Program-made: the position numbers and the translations under genes
The notes under the pieces: model-generated
Databases searched by the model: none
Seen by the model: the letters and a program-made list of their open reading frames with translations, nothing else
What the model was told of the DNA's origin: nothing
Shown here: in pieces, positions 50,543 through 60,602 of the stretch
Numbering within the stretch: the stretch's first letter is position 1
Layout of the letters: each line of letters opens with the position of its first letter
Source of the DNA: Biostraticola tofi
Lineage (GTDB): Bacteria > Pseudomonadota > Gammaproteobacteria > Enterobacterales > Enterobacteriaceae
Assembly: GCF_004343195.1 (NCBI RefSeq)
Contig: NZ_SMCR01000003.1
Span: 1-64,000 of the forward strand
Reading direction: 5' to 3'
DNA: 64,000 bases

Positions 50543-52072
50543 TTAGCGCCGGCGGCGGCCAAAAACCACGCAGCCGAATGCCAGGATCAGGGTCGCGCCC
50601 CACAGCGGCCAGTTGCCAAAACGGGCATACGGCGTCAAACCCCGGGTTGGGGTAACTCGGGCATGGAGCACCTCACGGGTAAACTGGGGCAGCAGGCTGG
50701 CCGGATTACCGTCGGCGTTTATGACGGTGGTAATGCCGTTATTGGTGCTACGCAGCAGCGGCCGGCCCAGCTCCAGCGATCGCATCCGCGCCATCTGATA
50801 ATGCTGCCAGGGACCGATGGAATGACCAAACCAGGCATCATTGGAAATGGTCAGCAGGAAATCTGAATCAGGACGGAAATTGTCCCTCACCTGTTCCCCC
50901 AGAATAATTTCGTAACAGATGGCGGCGGTCAGCTTCATGCCGGCCACGCTGAGCTGGGGCTGGACATAGTTTCCCCGGCTCAGTGATGACATCGGCAGGT
51001 TAAAGAAGGGCGCCAGAGGACGCAACAGTGATGCCAAGGGCACATATTCCCCAAAGGGGACCAGATGATGTTTGGCATAGCGGTCCGGGCTCGGGTAACG
51101 GTAAGGTGTATTCTCGCCCAGTACGACAATGCTGTTATAATAATCGTAGCCGTGTGGTGTAGGCCGGGCATCGATTATGCCGGTAATCAGGCTGGTGCGC
51201 TGTTCACGCAGCAGTTCATCCAGCTCGGTCAGGAAAGCATTCTGATCTATCTCGTTATCCGGAATGGCGGACTCAGGCCAGATGATCATCTGCGCTTTTC
51301 CCAGGGCTGGCCGACTGAGACTGAGATAGGTCTGGAGCGTAGGGCGTACCTGATCTGCCTGCCATTTCAGCGTCTGGGGAATATTTCCCTGCACCAGAGC
51401 CACGTCAACGGCGCGCTCAGGCTGTTCAGTGGTCCATTGTATCTGTCTGAGCGGCCAAGGCGCTATCAGCAGCAGTAGGGCAGCGATGGCCGCGCCTTTG
51501 CTGCGTTTGCGCCAGGCAAAAACCAACAACCCGCTGATGGCCATCAGCGCAAACGTGATGCTCTCGACGCCAAACAACGGGGCAAGCCCTTTCAGTGGAC
51601 CGCTTATCTGACTATAGCCAAACTGCAGCCAGGGGAAGCCGCTCAGCACCCAGCCGCGCAGGAATTCGCTGACTTGCCAGAGCACCGGCGCCGCCAGTGC
51701 CAGACGCCACCAGGTGACATCGGGCCAGTAACGCGTCAGCATCCAGGCAAACAGCATTGGATACAGCGCCAGGTAGGCGGCCAGGAGTACCACCAGTCCC
51801 ACATTGACCGGGCCGGGCATGCCGCCGAACTGCGCAATGCTGACATACACCCAGTTTACACCGGCACCGAACAGACCCATTCCCCAAGCGAAGCCGATCC
51901 AGGCGGCCTGGGATGGGCGACGGTTGAGGGTCAGTGCCTGCAGACCCGCCAGAGAAACCAACGCGGCCGGCCAGAGATCGTAAGGCGAAAAGGCCAGGGC
52001 GCCGCAGGCACCGGCCAGCAACGCCAGCAGCATGCGAATCTGCTGGCGTTCAATCAGCGAAACACGGTTCAT
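50543..52072 (-). CDS. lnt: Lnt, apolipoprotein N-acyltransferase
   Basis: A 509-residue inner-membrane enzyme adding the third acyl chain to lipoproteins. About seven helices flank a nitrilase domain with [14 protein letters not shown] (catalytic Glu), [15 protein letters not shown] (Lys) and [19 protein letters not shown] (Cys nucleophile near residue 384), then [26 protein letters not shown]. It follows corC by seven bases, as in E. coli. Confidence 0.97.
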   Translation of the reverse strand: MNRVSLIERQQIRMLLALLAGACGALAFSPYDLWPAALVSLAGLQALTLNRRPSQAAWIGFAWGMGLFGAGVNWVYVSIAQFGGMPGPVNVGLVVLLAAYLALYPMLFAWMLTRYWPDVTWWRLALAAPVLWQVSEFLRGWVLSGFPWLQFGYSQISGPLKGLAPLFGVESITFALMAISGLLVFAWRKRSKGAAIAALLLLIAPWPLRQIQWTTEQPERAVDVALVQGNIPQTLKWQADQVRPTLQTYLSLSRPALGKAQMIIWPESAIPDNEIDQNAFLTELDELLREQRTSLITGIIDARPTPHGYDYYNSIVVLGENTPYRYPSPDRYAKHHLVPFGEYVPLASLLRPLAPFFNLPMSSLSRGNYVQPQLSVAGMKLTAAICYEIILGEQVRDNFRPDSDFLLTISNDAWFGHSIGPWQHYQMARMRSLELGRPLLRSTNNGITTVINADGNPASLLPQFTREVLHARVTPTRGLTPYARFGNWPLWGATLILAFGCVVFGRRRR

Positions 52073-52079
52073 TGAGACG

Positions 52080-52958
52080 TTATTCTTCCATGACGGGTTG
52101 GGGGGAGTCTTCAGGGATTTTTACATGAACCTGTATAATGCGCCGGCTATCGGCCATGGCGACTTTAAAGGCATAACCATCAATCTCGATAGTTTCGCCC
52201 CTGGCCGGCAGATGACCAAAGGCCTGCATCACCAGGCCACCAATGGTATCCACTTCTTCGTCGCTGAAATGGGTATTGAACACATCATTGAAATCTTCAA
52301 TCGGGGTCAGTGCGCGAATGGTAAAGGTATGCCGATTCAGCTGGCGGATATCCCGATCTTCTTCGTCGTCGTATTCATCTTCTATTTCTCCGACGATAAG
52401 CTCAAGAATATCTTCGATAGTGACCAGGCCGGACACACCGCCAAATTCATCAATGACAATGGCCATGTGATAACGCTGGGAACGGAACTCCTTGAGCATC
52501 CGGTCGACGCGCTTGCTTTCGGGAACGACAACTGCCGGGCGTAACACTTTTTCCATACTGAAAGGTTCGGAATTGCTGAGCATGAACGGCAGCAAATCCT
52601 TGGCCATCAGGATCCCTTCGATATGATCCTTGTCCTCGCTAATAACCGGAAAGCGGGAGTGGGCGGATTCGATGATGACATCCAGGCACTCTTCCAGCGA
52701 TTGGTTTTTCTTGAGCGTCACCATTTGTGAGCGGGGGATCATGATATCCCGGACGCGCTGTTCGGCGATATCCATTACGCCTTCAAGCATATCGCGGGTG
52801 TCGGGATCGATCAGTTCGTTTTGTTCGGAGTCGCGGATCAAATCCAGCAAATCATTACGATTTTTGGGCTCTCCGTGAAAAAGCTGATTCAGTATCAGGG
52901 TAAAAAAGCCCTTCTTGGGACTGGGGCTGTCACTGCTCTGCGAATGGTCGTCGCTCAT
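52080..52958 (-). CDS. corC: CorC (YbeX), CBS-domain magnesium/cobalt efflux protein
   Basis: A 292-residue cytoplasmic protein. Two CBS domains ([27 protein letters not shown] from about residue 72; [55 protein letters not shown]) precede a CorC_HlyC transporter-associated domain ([30 protein letters not shown]). It lacks the membrane domain and modulates CorA in the family. Between ybeY and lnt, the conserved order. Confidence 0.96.
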   Translation of the reverse strand: MSDDHSQSSDSPSPKKGFFTLILNQLFHGEPKNRNDLLDLIRDSEQNELIDPDTRDMLEGVMDIAEQRVRDIMIPRSQMVTLKKNQSLEECLDVIIESAHSRFPVISEDKDHIEGILMAKDLLPFMLSNSEPFSMEKVLRPAVVVPESKRVDRMLKEFRSQRYHMAIVIDEFGGVSGLVTIEDILELIVGEIEDEYDDEEDRDIRQLNRHTFTIRALTPIEDFNDVFNTHFSDEEVDTIGGLVMQAFGHLPARGETIEIDGYAFKVAMADSRRIIQVHVKIPEDSPQPVMEE

Positions 52959-53027
52959 GGCGTTCAGTTAATTTCACTTATAGTGGGGATAGTAAAAAGC
53001 ACCAGGCATTACGCCCGGTGCCGCTAT

Positions 53028-53498
53028 TTAAACATTCTTTTCAGCCAGGTAAGGATCCGGGAAACCCATCTGCTGCATGATTTCCATTTCCAGCGATTCC
53101 ATTTCTTCGGCTTCATCGTCTTCGATATGATCATACCCTAGCAGATGAAGACAGCCGTGGACAACCATATGTGCCCAATGGGCATCCAGGTTTTTATCCT
53201 GTTCAGTGGCTTCCCTTTCCACTACCTGCCGGCATATCACCAAATCGCCCAGTAAGGGGAGTTCGATCCCCGGCGGTGCTTCAAAGGGGAATGACAGCAC
53301 ATTGGTGGGTTTATCCATGCCGCGGTAAGTCAGATTCAGCTCATGGCTTTCGGCCTCGTCCACCAGTCGGATCGTCAGTTCAGCCTGCTCGCAAAAACGG
53401 GGAAGCACACCCTGTAGCCAGCGGGTGAAATCGGCTTCAGCCGGCAGTCCCTGAGGCTGTTCACAGGCCAGTTGCAAATCGAGGATAACCTCACTCAT
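53028..53498 (-). CDS. ybeY: YbeY, endoribonuclease for 16S rRNA maturation
   Basis: A 156-residue zinc-dependent single-strand endoribonuclease. The start [13 protein letters not shown] matches E. coli and overlaps the ybeZ stop by eight bases; 49 open codons upstream lie inside ybeZ. The metal site is [25 protein letters not shown] (H3xH5xH) near residue 114-138, and [19 protein letters not shown] is the second signature. Confidence 0.96.
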   Translation of the reverse strand: MSEVILDLQLACEQPQGLPAEADFTRWLQGVLPRFCEQAELTIRLVDEAESHELNLTYRGMDKPTNVLSFPFEAPPGIELPLLGDLVICRQVVEREATEQDKNLDAHWAHMVVHGCLHLLGYDHIEDDEAEEMESLEMEIMQQMGFPDPYLAEKNV

Positions 53499-54597
53499 CG
53501 GAAGGCTCCAGCGCATTTTCATCAGATGGTGAGCGGCCGGCAGCGGCCTGAGACTTGCTGCGCTCAGCCATGGCCTCGCGTTTGCGTTCGCGGGCGACGT
53601 CGTCACGATGGCGTTCGTCGGCCGATTCCCAGGCTTCATAGGCATTCACAATCAGCGCCACCACCGGATGACGCACCACGTCTTCACTGTTGAAGAAGTT
53701 AAAGCTTATTTCTTCGACCGACGACAGTACTTCGATAGCATGACGCAGGCCTGACTTCTGATGGCGTGGCAGGTCAATTTGCGTTACGTCGCCGGTAATG
53801 ACCGCCCTGGAGTTAAAGCCGATACGGGTCAGGAACATTTTCATCTGCTCGATCGACGTATTCTGGCTCTCATCGAGGATGATAAAGGCATCATTGAGTG
53901 TACGGCCGCGCATGTAGGCGAGTGGGGCGACCTCAATGACATTACGTTCAATCAGTTTTTCAACCCGTTCGAAGCCCAGCATCTCAAACAGCGCATCGTA
54001 CAGCGGCCTGAGGTAAGGATCGACTTTCTGGCTGAGATCGCCTGGCAGGAATCCCAGTTTTTCACCGGCTTCCACCGCCGGACGGGTCAGCAGGATACGC
54101 CGGATCTCCTGGCGCTCCAGTGCATCTACCGCCGCCGCTACCGCCAGGTAGGTTTTACCGGTACCCGCCGGGCCGACGCCAAAGGTGATGTCGTGATCAA
54201 GAATATTGGCGATATACTGAGCCTGGTTTGGCGTGCGGGGCTTGATAACGCCGCGCTTGGTCTGGATATGAATGGCTTTGCCGTAGTCCGGCACGCTGTC
54301 GGCCGCCTGTTCAAGCACCCGGCTTTCTTTAATCGCCAGATGGATCTGTTCAGGGTCGATATCGCTTGAAACCCCTCTGACCGGGGCGGTATCGACATAC
54401 AGGCTGCGCAGGATAGTGGCGGCTGCATCTACGCACAGTAGTTTACCCACCAGTTTGAAGTGGTTATCCCGGCGGTTGATTTCTATGCCCAACCGGCGCT
54501 CAAGCTGTTTGATGTTGTCATCAAATGGTCCGCAGAGGCTCAACAGGCGTTTGTTGTCTGCTGGCTCCAGTACGATTTCTTTCGTGTCGACGTTCAA
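53491..54597 (-). CDS. ybeZ: YbeZ (PhoL), PhoH-family ATPase
   Basis: A 368-residue P-loop NTPase: Walker [16 protein letters not shown] (about residues 138-152), [19 protein letters not shown], Walker [19 protein letters not shown], then [19 protein letters not shown]. It partners YbeY in rRNA/RNA processing. It is about 20 residues longer than E. coli YbeZ, owing to a charged, Lys/Arg/Glu-rich C-terminal tail. Confidence 0.96.
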   Translation of the reverse strand: MNVDTKEIVLEPADNKRLLSLCGPFDDNIKQLERRLGIEINRRDNHFKLVGKLLCVDAAATILRSLYVDTAPVRGVSSDIDPEQIHLAIKESRVLEQAADSVPDYGKAIHIQTKRGVIKPRTPNQAQYIANILDHDITFGVGPAGTGKTYLAVAAAVDALERQEIRRILLTRPAVEAGEKLGFLPGDLSQKVDPYLRPLYDALFEMLGFERVEKLIERNVIEVAPLAYMRGRTLNDAFIILDESQNTSIEQMKMFLTRIGFNSRAVITGDVTQIDLPRHQKSGLRHAIEVLSSVEEISFNFFNSEDVVRHPVVALIVNAYEAWESADERHRDDVARERKREAMAERSKSQAAAGRSPSDENALEPSDE

Positions 54598-54873
54598 ACT
54601 CTTCCTCTGGGCCTTAAAGGCCGCGTTAACGGATAACAGGATTATAATGACCGCATGCCCGGTCAGTAACGGCCTTTTGATGCTGATTTACACTCTCATG
54701 ATTGTAGCACCGCCGGCCCGCTGTTCAGGTTTCGGGCATACAGATAATATTGGGGGCGCGACAGAAAATTGCAACCAGCGTGTGAAATGGTAGCTGAGTG
54801 CAAAATGCAACCGAGGTGTAAAGTAGGGCATGGGCGGCTTATGGCCGCCCGTCTGGGGATGTCGGAAAGGGAG

Positions 54874-56298
54874 TCAAGGCTGGTAAACACCCACGCCGAT
54901 AGCATTTTCTTTACGGGTTCTCGCAATGACCTGTGCCGGCGTCTCGTTAACCCGCAGGCCCATCTCATCTTCAGTCCGCACCACAATGCCGCGCAGTGAG
55001 TTAGGGTTGACATCGACGATGTCGACATCGACGAACTTGCCGATAAGATCTGGCGTCCCTTCAAAATTAACTACGCGGTTGTTTTCAGTGCGCCCTGACA
55101 ACTCCATGATGCTTTTACGGGAGGTGCCTTCGACCAGTATGCGCTGAACGGTGCCTTGCATACGGCGGCTGTACTGCATCGCCTGTTGGGTAATGCGCTC
55201 CTGCAGCAGATGCAGACGCTGTTTTTTCTCTTCCTCAGCAACATCATCGACCATATCGGCGGCGGGAGTGCCGGGACGGGCCGAATAAATAAAGCTGTAG
55301 CTCATATCAAAATTGACTTCGCCGATGAGCTTCATGGTCTGCTCAAAGTCAGCCTGGGTTTCGCCGGGGAAACCGACGATGAAATCGGAGCTTATCTGGA
55401 TACCGGGACGCGCCTTGTGCAGTTTGCGGATGATCGCTTTGTATTCAAGTGCGGTATGGGCTCGCTTCATCATGGTCAGAATGCGGTCGGAACCGCTCTG
55501 TACCGGCAGATGGACAAAGCTGACCAGTTCAGGCGTGTCGCGATAAACCTCGATGATATCGTCGCCGAACTCAATCGGGTGGCTGGTGGTGAAGCGCACC
55601 CGGTCAATACCGTCTATCGCGGCGACCAGGCGCAGCAGTTCAGCGAAACTGCCTTGCTCGCCATCGTAAAAGCTGCCACGCCAGGCGTTGACATTCTGCC
55701 CCAGCAGATTAACTTCGCGAACGCCCTGCGCCGCTAACTGGGCTATCTCAAACAGGATATCATCGCAGGGCCGGCTGACTTCTTCGCCGCGGGTATAGGG
55801 CACCACACAGAAGGTGCAGTATTTGTTACAGCCTTCCATAATTGAAACGAACGCCGTCGGCCCGTCAGCGCGCGGTTCGGGCAAGCGGTCAAATTTTTCA
55901 ATTTCCGGAAAGCTGATATCCACGACAGGACTGCGGTTGCCGCGCACCCGATTGATCATTTCCGGCAGGCGATGCAGGGTCTGCGGACCAAAAACAATGT
56001 CCACATAGTGAGCCCGCTGGCGAATATGCTCGCCTTCCTGAGACGCCACGCAGCCGCCCACCCCGATAATCAGGTCCGGGTTGGCCTCTTTCAGCATGCG
56101 CCAGCGGCCCAGTTGATGGAACACCTTTTCCTGTGCCTTTTCCCGTATCGAACAGGTATTAAGCAACAGGACGTCCGCTTCTTCAGCGATCTCCGTCAAC
56201 TGATAGCCATGGGTGCTATCCAGTAAGTCAGCCATCTTGGATGAATCGTACTCATTCATCTGACAGCCCCAGGTCTTGATATACAGTTTTTTGGTCAT
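54874..56298 (-). CDS. miaB: MiaB, tRNA-2-methylthio-N6-dimethylallyladenosine synthase
   Basis: A 474-residue methylthiotransferase acting on i6A37 of tRNAs reading UNN codons. Auxiliary cluster Cys are in [18 protein letters not shown] and GGCVASQEG; radical-SAM cluster CNKYCTFC (about residues 157-164); C-terminal TRAM domain with [13 protein letters not shown]. Length equals E. coli MiaB. The 276 bases to ybeZ hold no recognised gene. Confidence 0.97.
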   Translation of the reverse strand: MTKKLYIKTWGCQMNEYDSSKMADLLDSTHGYQLTEIAEEADVLLLNTCSIREKAQEKVFHQLGRWRMLKEANPDLIIGVGGCVASQEGEHIRQRAHYVDIVFGPQTLHRLPEMINRVRGNRSPVVDISFPEIEKFDRLPEPRADGPTAFVSIMEGCNKYCTFCVVPYTRGEEVSRPCDDILFEIAQLAAQGVREVNLLGQNVNAWRGSFYDGEQGSFAELLRLVAAIDGIDRVRFTTSHPIEFGDDIIEVYRDTPELVSFVHLPVQSGSDRILTMMKRAHTALEYKAIIRKLHKARPGIQISSDFIVGFPGETQADFEQTMKLIGEVNFDMSYSFIYSARPGTPAADMVDDVAEEEKKQRLHLLQERITQQAMQYSRRMQGTVQRILVEGTSRKSIMELSGRTENNRVVNFEGTPDLIGKFVDVDIVDVNPNSLRGIVVRTEDEMGLRVNETPAQVIARTRKENAIGVGVYQP

Positions 56299-56473
56299 CG
56301 GCTTGCCATTACTCGGGTGCGGGAAACATCATTAAGGCTTAATGCAGGGCGCATAGTGTAATCCTTTGGCGTTGTTGTGACCAGCGCGCCGGTCAAAGGG
56401 TTATCTTTAAGTCTGGAAAAATGCGGTACACTGAAGGCTATTCCGACCATATTACTCGAAAAGCATAGTCAAG

Positions 56474-57655
56474 ATGAATACAGAAAACCCCTCTTTTGAT
56501 GTGGTGGTGTCCGGCGGCGGCATGGTGGGTGCCACCGCCGCGCTGGCACTGGCGCAGAGTGGATTCAGCGTACTGGTGCTGGATCATGTGATGCCCGCCG
56601 CCCCTGGTGCGGGCGCGATACCTGACTTGCGGGTATCGGCCATCAGTTGCGCGTCGGTGGCGATGCTGCGTCAGGTCGGCGCCTGGCAGCGTGTCGACCG
56701 CCATTTTCAGGTGCCTTACCGGCGTCTGGAGACCTGGGAATGGCCTGAGTCGCTGGTCTCGTTTGACGCGTCGGCGCTGAAACTGCCTGAGCTGGGCTTT
56801 ATGATAGAGAACAACCGTTTGCAGCAAGCGCTGTGGCAGGCTTTCGACAACTGCGACAATCTTGAGCTGCGCTGTCCGGCCACCCTTGAAACCATGCAGT
56901 ATGATGGCGGGTGTTGGACCCTGGGTCTTGATAACGGCGATCGGGTCAGCAGCCGATTGCTGATAGGCGCTGACGGCGCCCGCTCAAAAGTGCGCCAGCA
57001 GGCCGGTATTGGCATCGATGGCTGGCAATATCGGCAGTCCTGCATGCTGATTACCGTCAGTACCCCGCTGGGTCAGCAGGACGTCACCTGGCAGCAGTTT
57101 ACCCCTGAGGGGCCACGCGCCTTTTTGCCGCTTTATGATAACTGGGCCTCACTGGTGTGGTATGACAGCGTGGAAAAAATCAAGCGCCTGCAGGGGATGG
57201 CTCTGCCTGAGCTGGAGCGGGAAGTGGCCCGCACCTTTCCGCCACGGCTAGGCAGTATCAAGGCACAGGCTGCCGGCTCTTTCCCGTTGGTGCGCAGCCA
57301 TGCCCAGCGCTATGTCGGCCCCGGGCTGGCACTTATCGGTGATGCCGCCCACACCATCAATCCGCTGGCGGGGCAGGGCGCCAATCTGGGGTTTCGCGAT
57401 GCGGATGCGCTGGTGGAGGTGCTTATCAATGCCCGATCCCGGGGTGAAGCCTGGGATAGTGAGACGGTGCTCAAGCGCTACCAGCATCGCCGGCGGGCCG
57501 ATAATCTGTTAATGCAAAGCGGGATGGACTTTTTTTACAACACTTTTAGCAACCGCGTTCCCCCGGTCAGGTTGGCACGAAATATCGGGCTGATGCTGGC
57601 CCAGCGTGCCGGGCGACTGAAAACGCAGGCATTGAAATACGCGCTCGGTCTTTGA
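56474..57655 (+). CDS. ubiF: UbiF, ubiquinone biosynthesis hydroxylase
   Basis: A 393-residue FAD-dependent monooxygenase hydroxylating 2-octaprenyl-3-methyl-6-methoxybenzoquinol. FAD motifs: VVVSGGGMVGATAALALAQSGFSV (residues 10-33), LIGADGARSKVRQQAG (DG motif, about 158-173) and ALIGDAAHTINPLAGQGANLGFRDADAL. Divergent from miaB as in E. coli. Ends 100 bases before a hairpin shared with the tRNA operon. Confidence 0.96.
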   Translation: MNTENPSFDVVVSGGGMVGATAALALAQSGFSVLVLDHVMPAAPGAGAIPDLRVSAISCASVAMLRQVGAWQRVDRHFQVPYRRLETWEWPESLVSFDASALKLPELGFMIENNRLQQALWQAFDNCDNLELRCPATLETMQYDGGCWTLGLDNGDRVSSRLLIGADGARSKVRQQAGIGIDGWQYRQSCMLITVSTPLGQQDVTWQQFTPEGPRAFLPLYDNWASLVWYDSVEKIKRLQGMALPELEREVARTFPPRLGSIKAQAAGSFPLVRSHAQRYVGPGLALIGDAAHTINPLAGQGANLGFRDADALVEVLINARSRGEAWDSETVLKRYQHRRRADNLLMQSGMDFFYNTFSNRVPPVRLARNIGLMLAQRAGRLKTQALKYALGL

Positions 57656-57754
57656 CTGGGCGTTAAGCGCCAGGCCTGATGGCTATTTAATGAGATGAGT
57701 GACTCCCTGCCCAGGAAAAATGCAGACGGGGTAGCGGGATATTGAAACGAAAAA

Positions 57755-57785
57755 GGGGCAATGCTTTTAAGCATTGCCCCTATTT
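57755..57785. terminator. Terminator between ubiF and the tRNA operon
   Basis: GGGGCAATGCTT-TT-AAGCATTGCCCC is a perfect 12-bp hairpin preceded by AAAAA and followed by TATTT. It can end ubiF transcription and, on the other strand, the tRNA operon. Confidence 0.88.
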
Positions 57786-57809
57786 CGTGCTGCTTGCGCA
57801 GTCTTTGTG

Positions 57810-57883
57810 TGGCTGGGGTACCAGGATTCGAACCTGGGGTGGCGGAATCAGAATCCGCTGCCTTACCGCTTGGCGATACCCCA
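57810..57883 (-). tRNA. glnV: tRNA-Gln(CUG)
   Basis: Acceptor TGGGGTA/TACCCCA, anticodon loop TTCTGAT (anticodon CTG), GTTCGAATC T-arm and encoded CCA. Last gene of the cluster; E. coli has two such copies (glnV, glnX), here one. Confidence 0.95.
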
Positions 57884-57889
57884 AAAATG

Positions 57890-57966
57890 TGGTGGCTACG
57901 ACGGGAATCGAACCTGTGACCCCAGCATTATGAGTGCTGTGCTCTAACCAGCTGAGCTACGTAGCC
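57890..57966 (-). tRNA. metU: tRNA-Met(CAU), elongator
   Basis: Acceptor GGCTACG/CGTAGCC, anticodon CAT in CTCATAA, encoded CCA. It differs from the distal Met copy at one T-loop base (TTCGATTCC against TTCGAATCC). Elongator type because acceptor 1-72 is paired. Confidence 0.95.
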
Positions 57967-58016
57967 AAATTGTACTTAAATATTCGTAAGTTACAATACT
58001 TTTTTTCAAAAACTTT

Positions 58017-58091
58017 TGGCTGGGATACCAGGATTCGAACCTGGGGGTGGCGGGATCAAAACCCGCTGCCTTACCGCTTGGCTATATCCCA
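58017..58091 (-). tRNA. glnW: tRNA-Gln(UUG)
   Basis: Acceptor TGGGATA/TATCCCA, anticodon loop TTTTGAT (anticodon TTG), encoded CCA. The acceptor differs from its neighbour copy (TGGGGTA), with compensating changes on both strands, so both fold properly. Confidence 0.95.
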
Positions 58092-58148
58092 ATACCACGA
58101 TAACCATACTGCTAAAATTCTGTTGTCCATCCATTACTGCCGATGGAA

Positions 58149-58223
58149 TGGCTGGGGTACCAGGATTCGAACCTGGGCGTGGCGGGATCAAAACCCGCTG
58201 CCTTACCGCTTGGCTATACCCCA
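58149..58223 (-). tRNA. glnU: tRNA-Gln(UUG)
   Basis: Acceptor TGGGGTA/TACCCCA, anticodon TTG, encoded CCA; 75 bases. The stem of the variable region differs by one base from the adjacent copy. Confidence 0.95.
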
Positions 58224-58241
58224 TCCGTTGCAATGCCGAAA

Positions 58242-58326
58242 TGGTGCGGGAGGCGAGACTTGAACTCGCACACCTTGCGGCGCCAGAACCTAAATCTGGT
58301 GCGTCTACCAATTTCGCCACTCCCGC
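58242..58326 (-). tRNA. leuW: tRNA-Leu(UAG)
   Basis: An 85-base class II tRNA with acceptor GCGGGAG/CTCCCGC, long variable arm (CGCCGCAAGGTGT) and anticodon TAG in ATTTAGGT, encoded CCA. Position between metT and glnU matches E. coli leuW. Confidence 0.95.
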
Positions 58327-58332
58327 AAAGTA

Positions 58333-58409
58333 TGGTGGCTACGACGGGATTCGAACCTGTGACCCCAGCATTATGAGTGCTGTGCTCTAACCAGCTGAGC
58401 TACGTAGCC
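58333..58409 (-). tRNA. metT: tRNA-Met(CAU), elongator
   Basis: First gene of the minus-strand tRNA operon, with acceptor GGCTACG/CGTAGCC, anticodon CAT and CCA. Promoter expected just above 58410. Confidence 0.95.
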
Positions 58410-58583
58410 ATCCTTTCCGCGTGACCTTCATTCGGCCTTGCGGGGCGCATTATGCGTAGTTGGCGATATTCAGTCAACCCCTTTTTTTGCTAATCGGGAT
58501 TGTAAGCGACCGTTTGTCTGGCTTATGACCAACATGATGATAAAAGCGGCTAAACCGGCTTTTTCCGGCGCAGCGGCACAATG

Positions 58584-58609
58584 AAAAACGGGCCCAGAGG
58601 CCCGTTTTT
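58584..58609 (-). terminator. Rho-independent terminator of asnB
   Basis: AAAAACGGGCC-TCTG-GGCCCGTTTTT (minus strand), 20 bases past the asnB stop. Confidence 0.92.
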
Positions 58610-58629
58610 CAACATCTTTACGCGCGAGA

Positions 58630-60291
58630 TCAATAAGCGGACTGATGTACGCCTACTGCACGTCCTGAGGGATCATCCATCTTTTTGAACGCTTCATCCC
58701 ATTCGATCGCCGTGGAGGAGGAGCAGGCGACGGAGGGGCCGCCAGGCACGCATTCGGCTGCACTGGGCAGCGGGAACAGTTCTTCAAAAATCTGACGGTA
58801 TAGGTAACCTTCCTTCGAGCCAGGGGTATTATAAGGGAAACGGAAATGCGCGTTTTCCAGTTGCTGGTCGGTAATCTGTTCGGCAGCCACCTGTTTGAGA
58901 CTGTCGATCCAACTGTAGCCCACGCCATCGGAAAACTGCTCTTTCTGCCGCCAGGCGACGCTTTCCGGCAGATAGGAAGCAAAACACTCGCGCAAGATAT
59001 GCTTCTCGATTTTGCCGTTGCCGCACATTTTATCCTGCGGGTTGACCCGCATCGCCACATCCAGGAAGTCCTTGTCCAGGAAGGGCACCCGAGCCTCGAC
59101 GCCCCAGGCCGACATGGCTTTATTGGCGCGGGCGCAGTCATACATATGCAGGGCCTGGAGTTTTCGCACCAGTTCTTCATGGAATTCTTTGGCGTTAGGC
59201 GCTTTATGGAAGTATAGATAGCCGCCGAACACTTCGTCCGCGCCTTCGCCCGACAGCACCATTTTAATGCCCATCGCCTTGATCTTGCGGGACATCAGGT
59301 ACATCGGCGTAGACGCGCGTATGGTGGTCACATCATAGGTTTCAATGTGATAGATAACATCCCGGATGGCATCCAGGCCTTCTTGCACGGTGAAATGGAT
59401 TTCATGATGCACGGTACCCAGATGCTTGGCGACATCCTTGGCGGCGCGCAGGTCTGGTGAGCCTTCCAGGCCGACGGCAAAGGAATGCAGCTGAGGCCAC
59501 CAGGCTTCACTGCGGGCTTCATCTTCCACCCGTCGAGCGGCATATTTTTTGGTAATCGCCGAAATAATGGACGAGTCAAGACCGCCGGAGAGCAGCACGC
59601 CATAGGGCACGTCTGACATCAGATGGCTTTTGACCGATTCTTCCAGCGCATCACGCAATGCAATCTTGTCCGTGACATTGTGTTTTACGTTTTCATAATC
59701 AAACCAGTCACGGGCATAATATTCACGGATCTGACCGTCTTTGCTCCACAGATAGCTTCCTGGAGGGAATTCCTTGATGCTGCGGCAGACCGGCACCAGC
59801 GATTTCATTTCCGAGGCGACATACAGGGTGCCGTTTTCGTCATGGCCCATATACAGCGGGATAATGCCCATATGGTCACGGCCGATGAGATATGCATCCT
59901 GCTCGGTATCATAAAGAATAAAGGCGAACATACCGCGCAGTTCATCCAGGAACTGCGGGCCTTTTTCCTTATATAGCGCCAGGATCACTTCGCAATCGGA
60001 ACCGGTCTGGAACGCATAGCGATCGCCATATTCCTGACGCAGGCTCTGGTGATTGTAAATTTCGCCGTTGACCGCCAGAACATGGGTCTGCTCGGCATTG
60101 TATAGCGGCTGGGCGCCGGTGTTGACGTCGACAATAGACAGGCGTTCATGAGCAAGAACTGCCTTGTCGCTGGCGTAAACGCCGGACCAGTCGGGACCGC
60201 GATGACGCATCAGGCGTGACAGTTCAAGCGCTTTACTGCGCAATTCAACCGGGTCGGACTTCAGATCCAGAACACCGAAAATAGAACACAT
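58630..60291 (-). CDS. asnB: AsnB, glutamine-hydrolysing asparagine synthetase
   Basis: A 553-residue cytosolic enzyme making asparagine from aspartate, glutamine and ATP. The N-terminal glutaminase starts with nucleophile Cys2 (MCSIFGV) and has LSRLMRHRGPDWSG and VNGEIYNHQSLR; the synthetase domain has the PP-loop LLSGGLDSSI (about residues 231-240). GEGADEVFGGYLYF and EARVPFLDKDFLDVAMR follow. Length matches E. coli (554). E. coli has nagD between nagC and asnB; none here. Confidence 0.97.
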   Translation of the reverse strand: MCSIFGVLDLKSDPVELRSKALELSRLMRHRGPDWSGVYASDKAVLAHERLSIVDVNTGAQPLYNAEQTHVLAVNGEIYNHQSLRQEYGDRYAFQTGSDCEVILALYKEKGPQFLDELRGMFAFILYDTEQDAYLIGRDHMGIIPLYMGHDENGTLYVASEMKSLVPVCRSIKEFPPGSYLWSKDGQIREYYARDWFDYENVKHNVTDKIALRDALEESVKSHLMSDVPYGVLLSGGLDSSIISAITKKYAARRVEDEARSEAWWPQLHSFAVGLEGSPDLRAAKDVAKHLGTVHHEIHFTVQEGLDAIRDVIYHIETYDVTTIRASTPMYLMSRKIKAMGIKMVLSGEGADEVFGGYLYFHKAPNAKEFHEELVRKLQALHMYDCARANKAMSAWGVEARVPFLDKDFLDVAMRVNPQDKMCGNGKIEKHILRECFASYLPESVAWRQKEQFSDGVGYSWIDSLKQVAAEQITDQQLENAHFRFPYNTPGSKEGYLYRQIFEELFPLPSAAECVPGGPSVACSSSTAIEWDEAFKKMDDPSGRAVGVHQSAY

Positions 60292-60602
60292 ACTCTTCTC
60301 CCTAACTGCTTACCCCGGAGGACATGATGGTCGGCCGGATGAAATAGTGCATCAGCCGGAGCGGGCCCCGGACGGTGATGCAGTCAATGCGTTGCGGTAT
60401 CGCTGTGACTCAATGCCGTTTCGATACCAACGATTTAGCATCAAAACCACCCTCAAGTTCAATATCATTCAATAAAAAAAGCCATACAGCTGATAATTAT
60501 TTAATAAATTGGGGTTTTTAATGAGAGATGAATAATAAAACCTGCATTGAAGCCTGGAATTTTAGCCGATCGCTAATTCGCTGAAAGAGTAAAAGCGGCA
60601 AT
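60292..60602. other. Intergenic gap where nagD would lie
   Basis: About 310 bases with no recognised gene and no obvious nagD remnant. The asnB promoter must lie here; the AT-rich part is 60440-60545. Confidence 0.6.

Noticed and set aside
57810-58409. Repeated 75-77-base units as a CRISPR array
   Set aside because: They fold as six tRNAs with three amino-acid identities; spacers are unequal.
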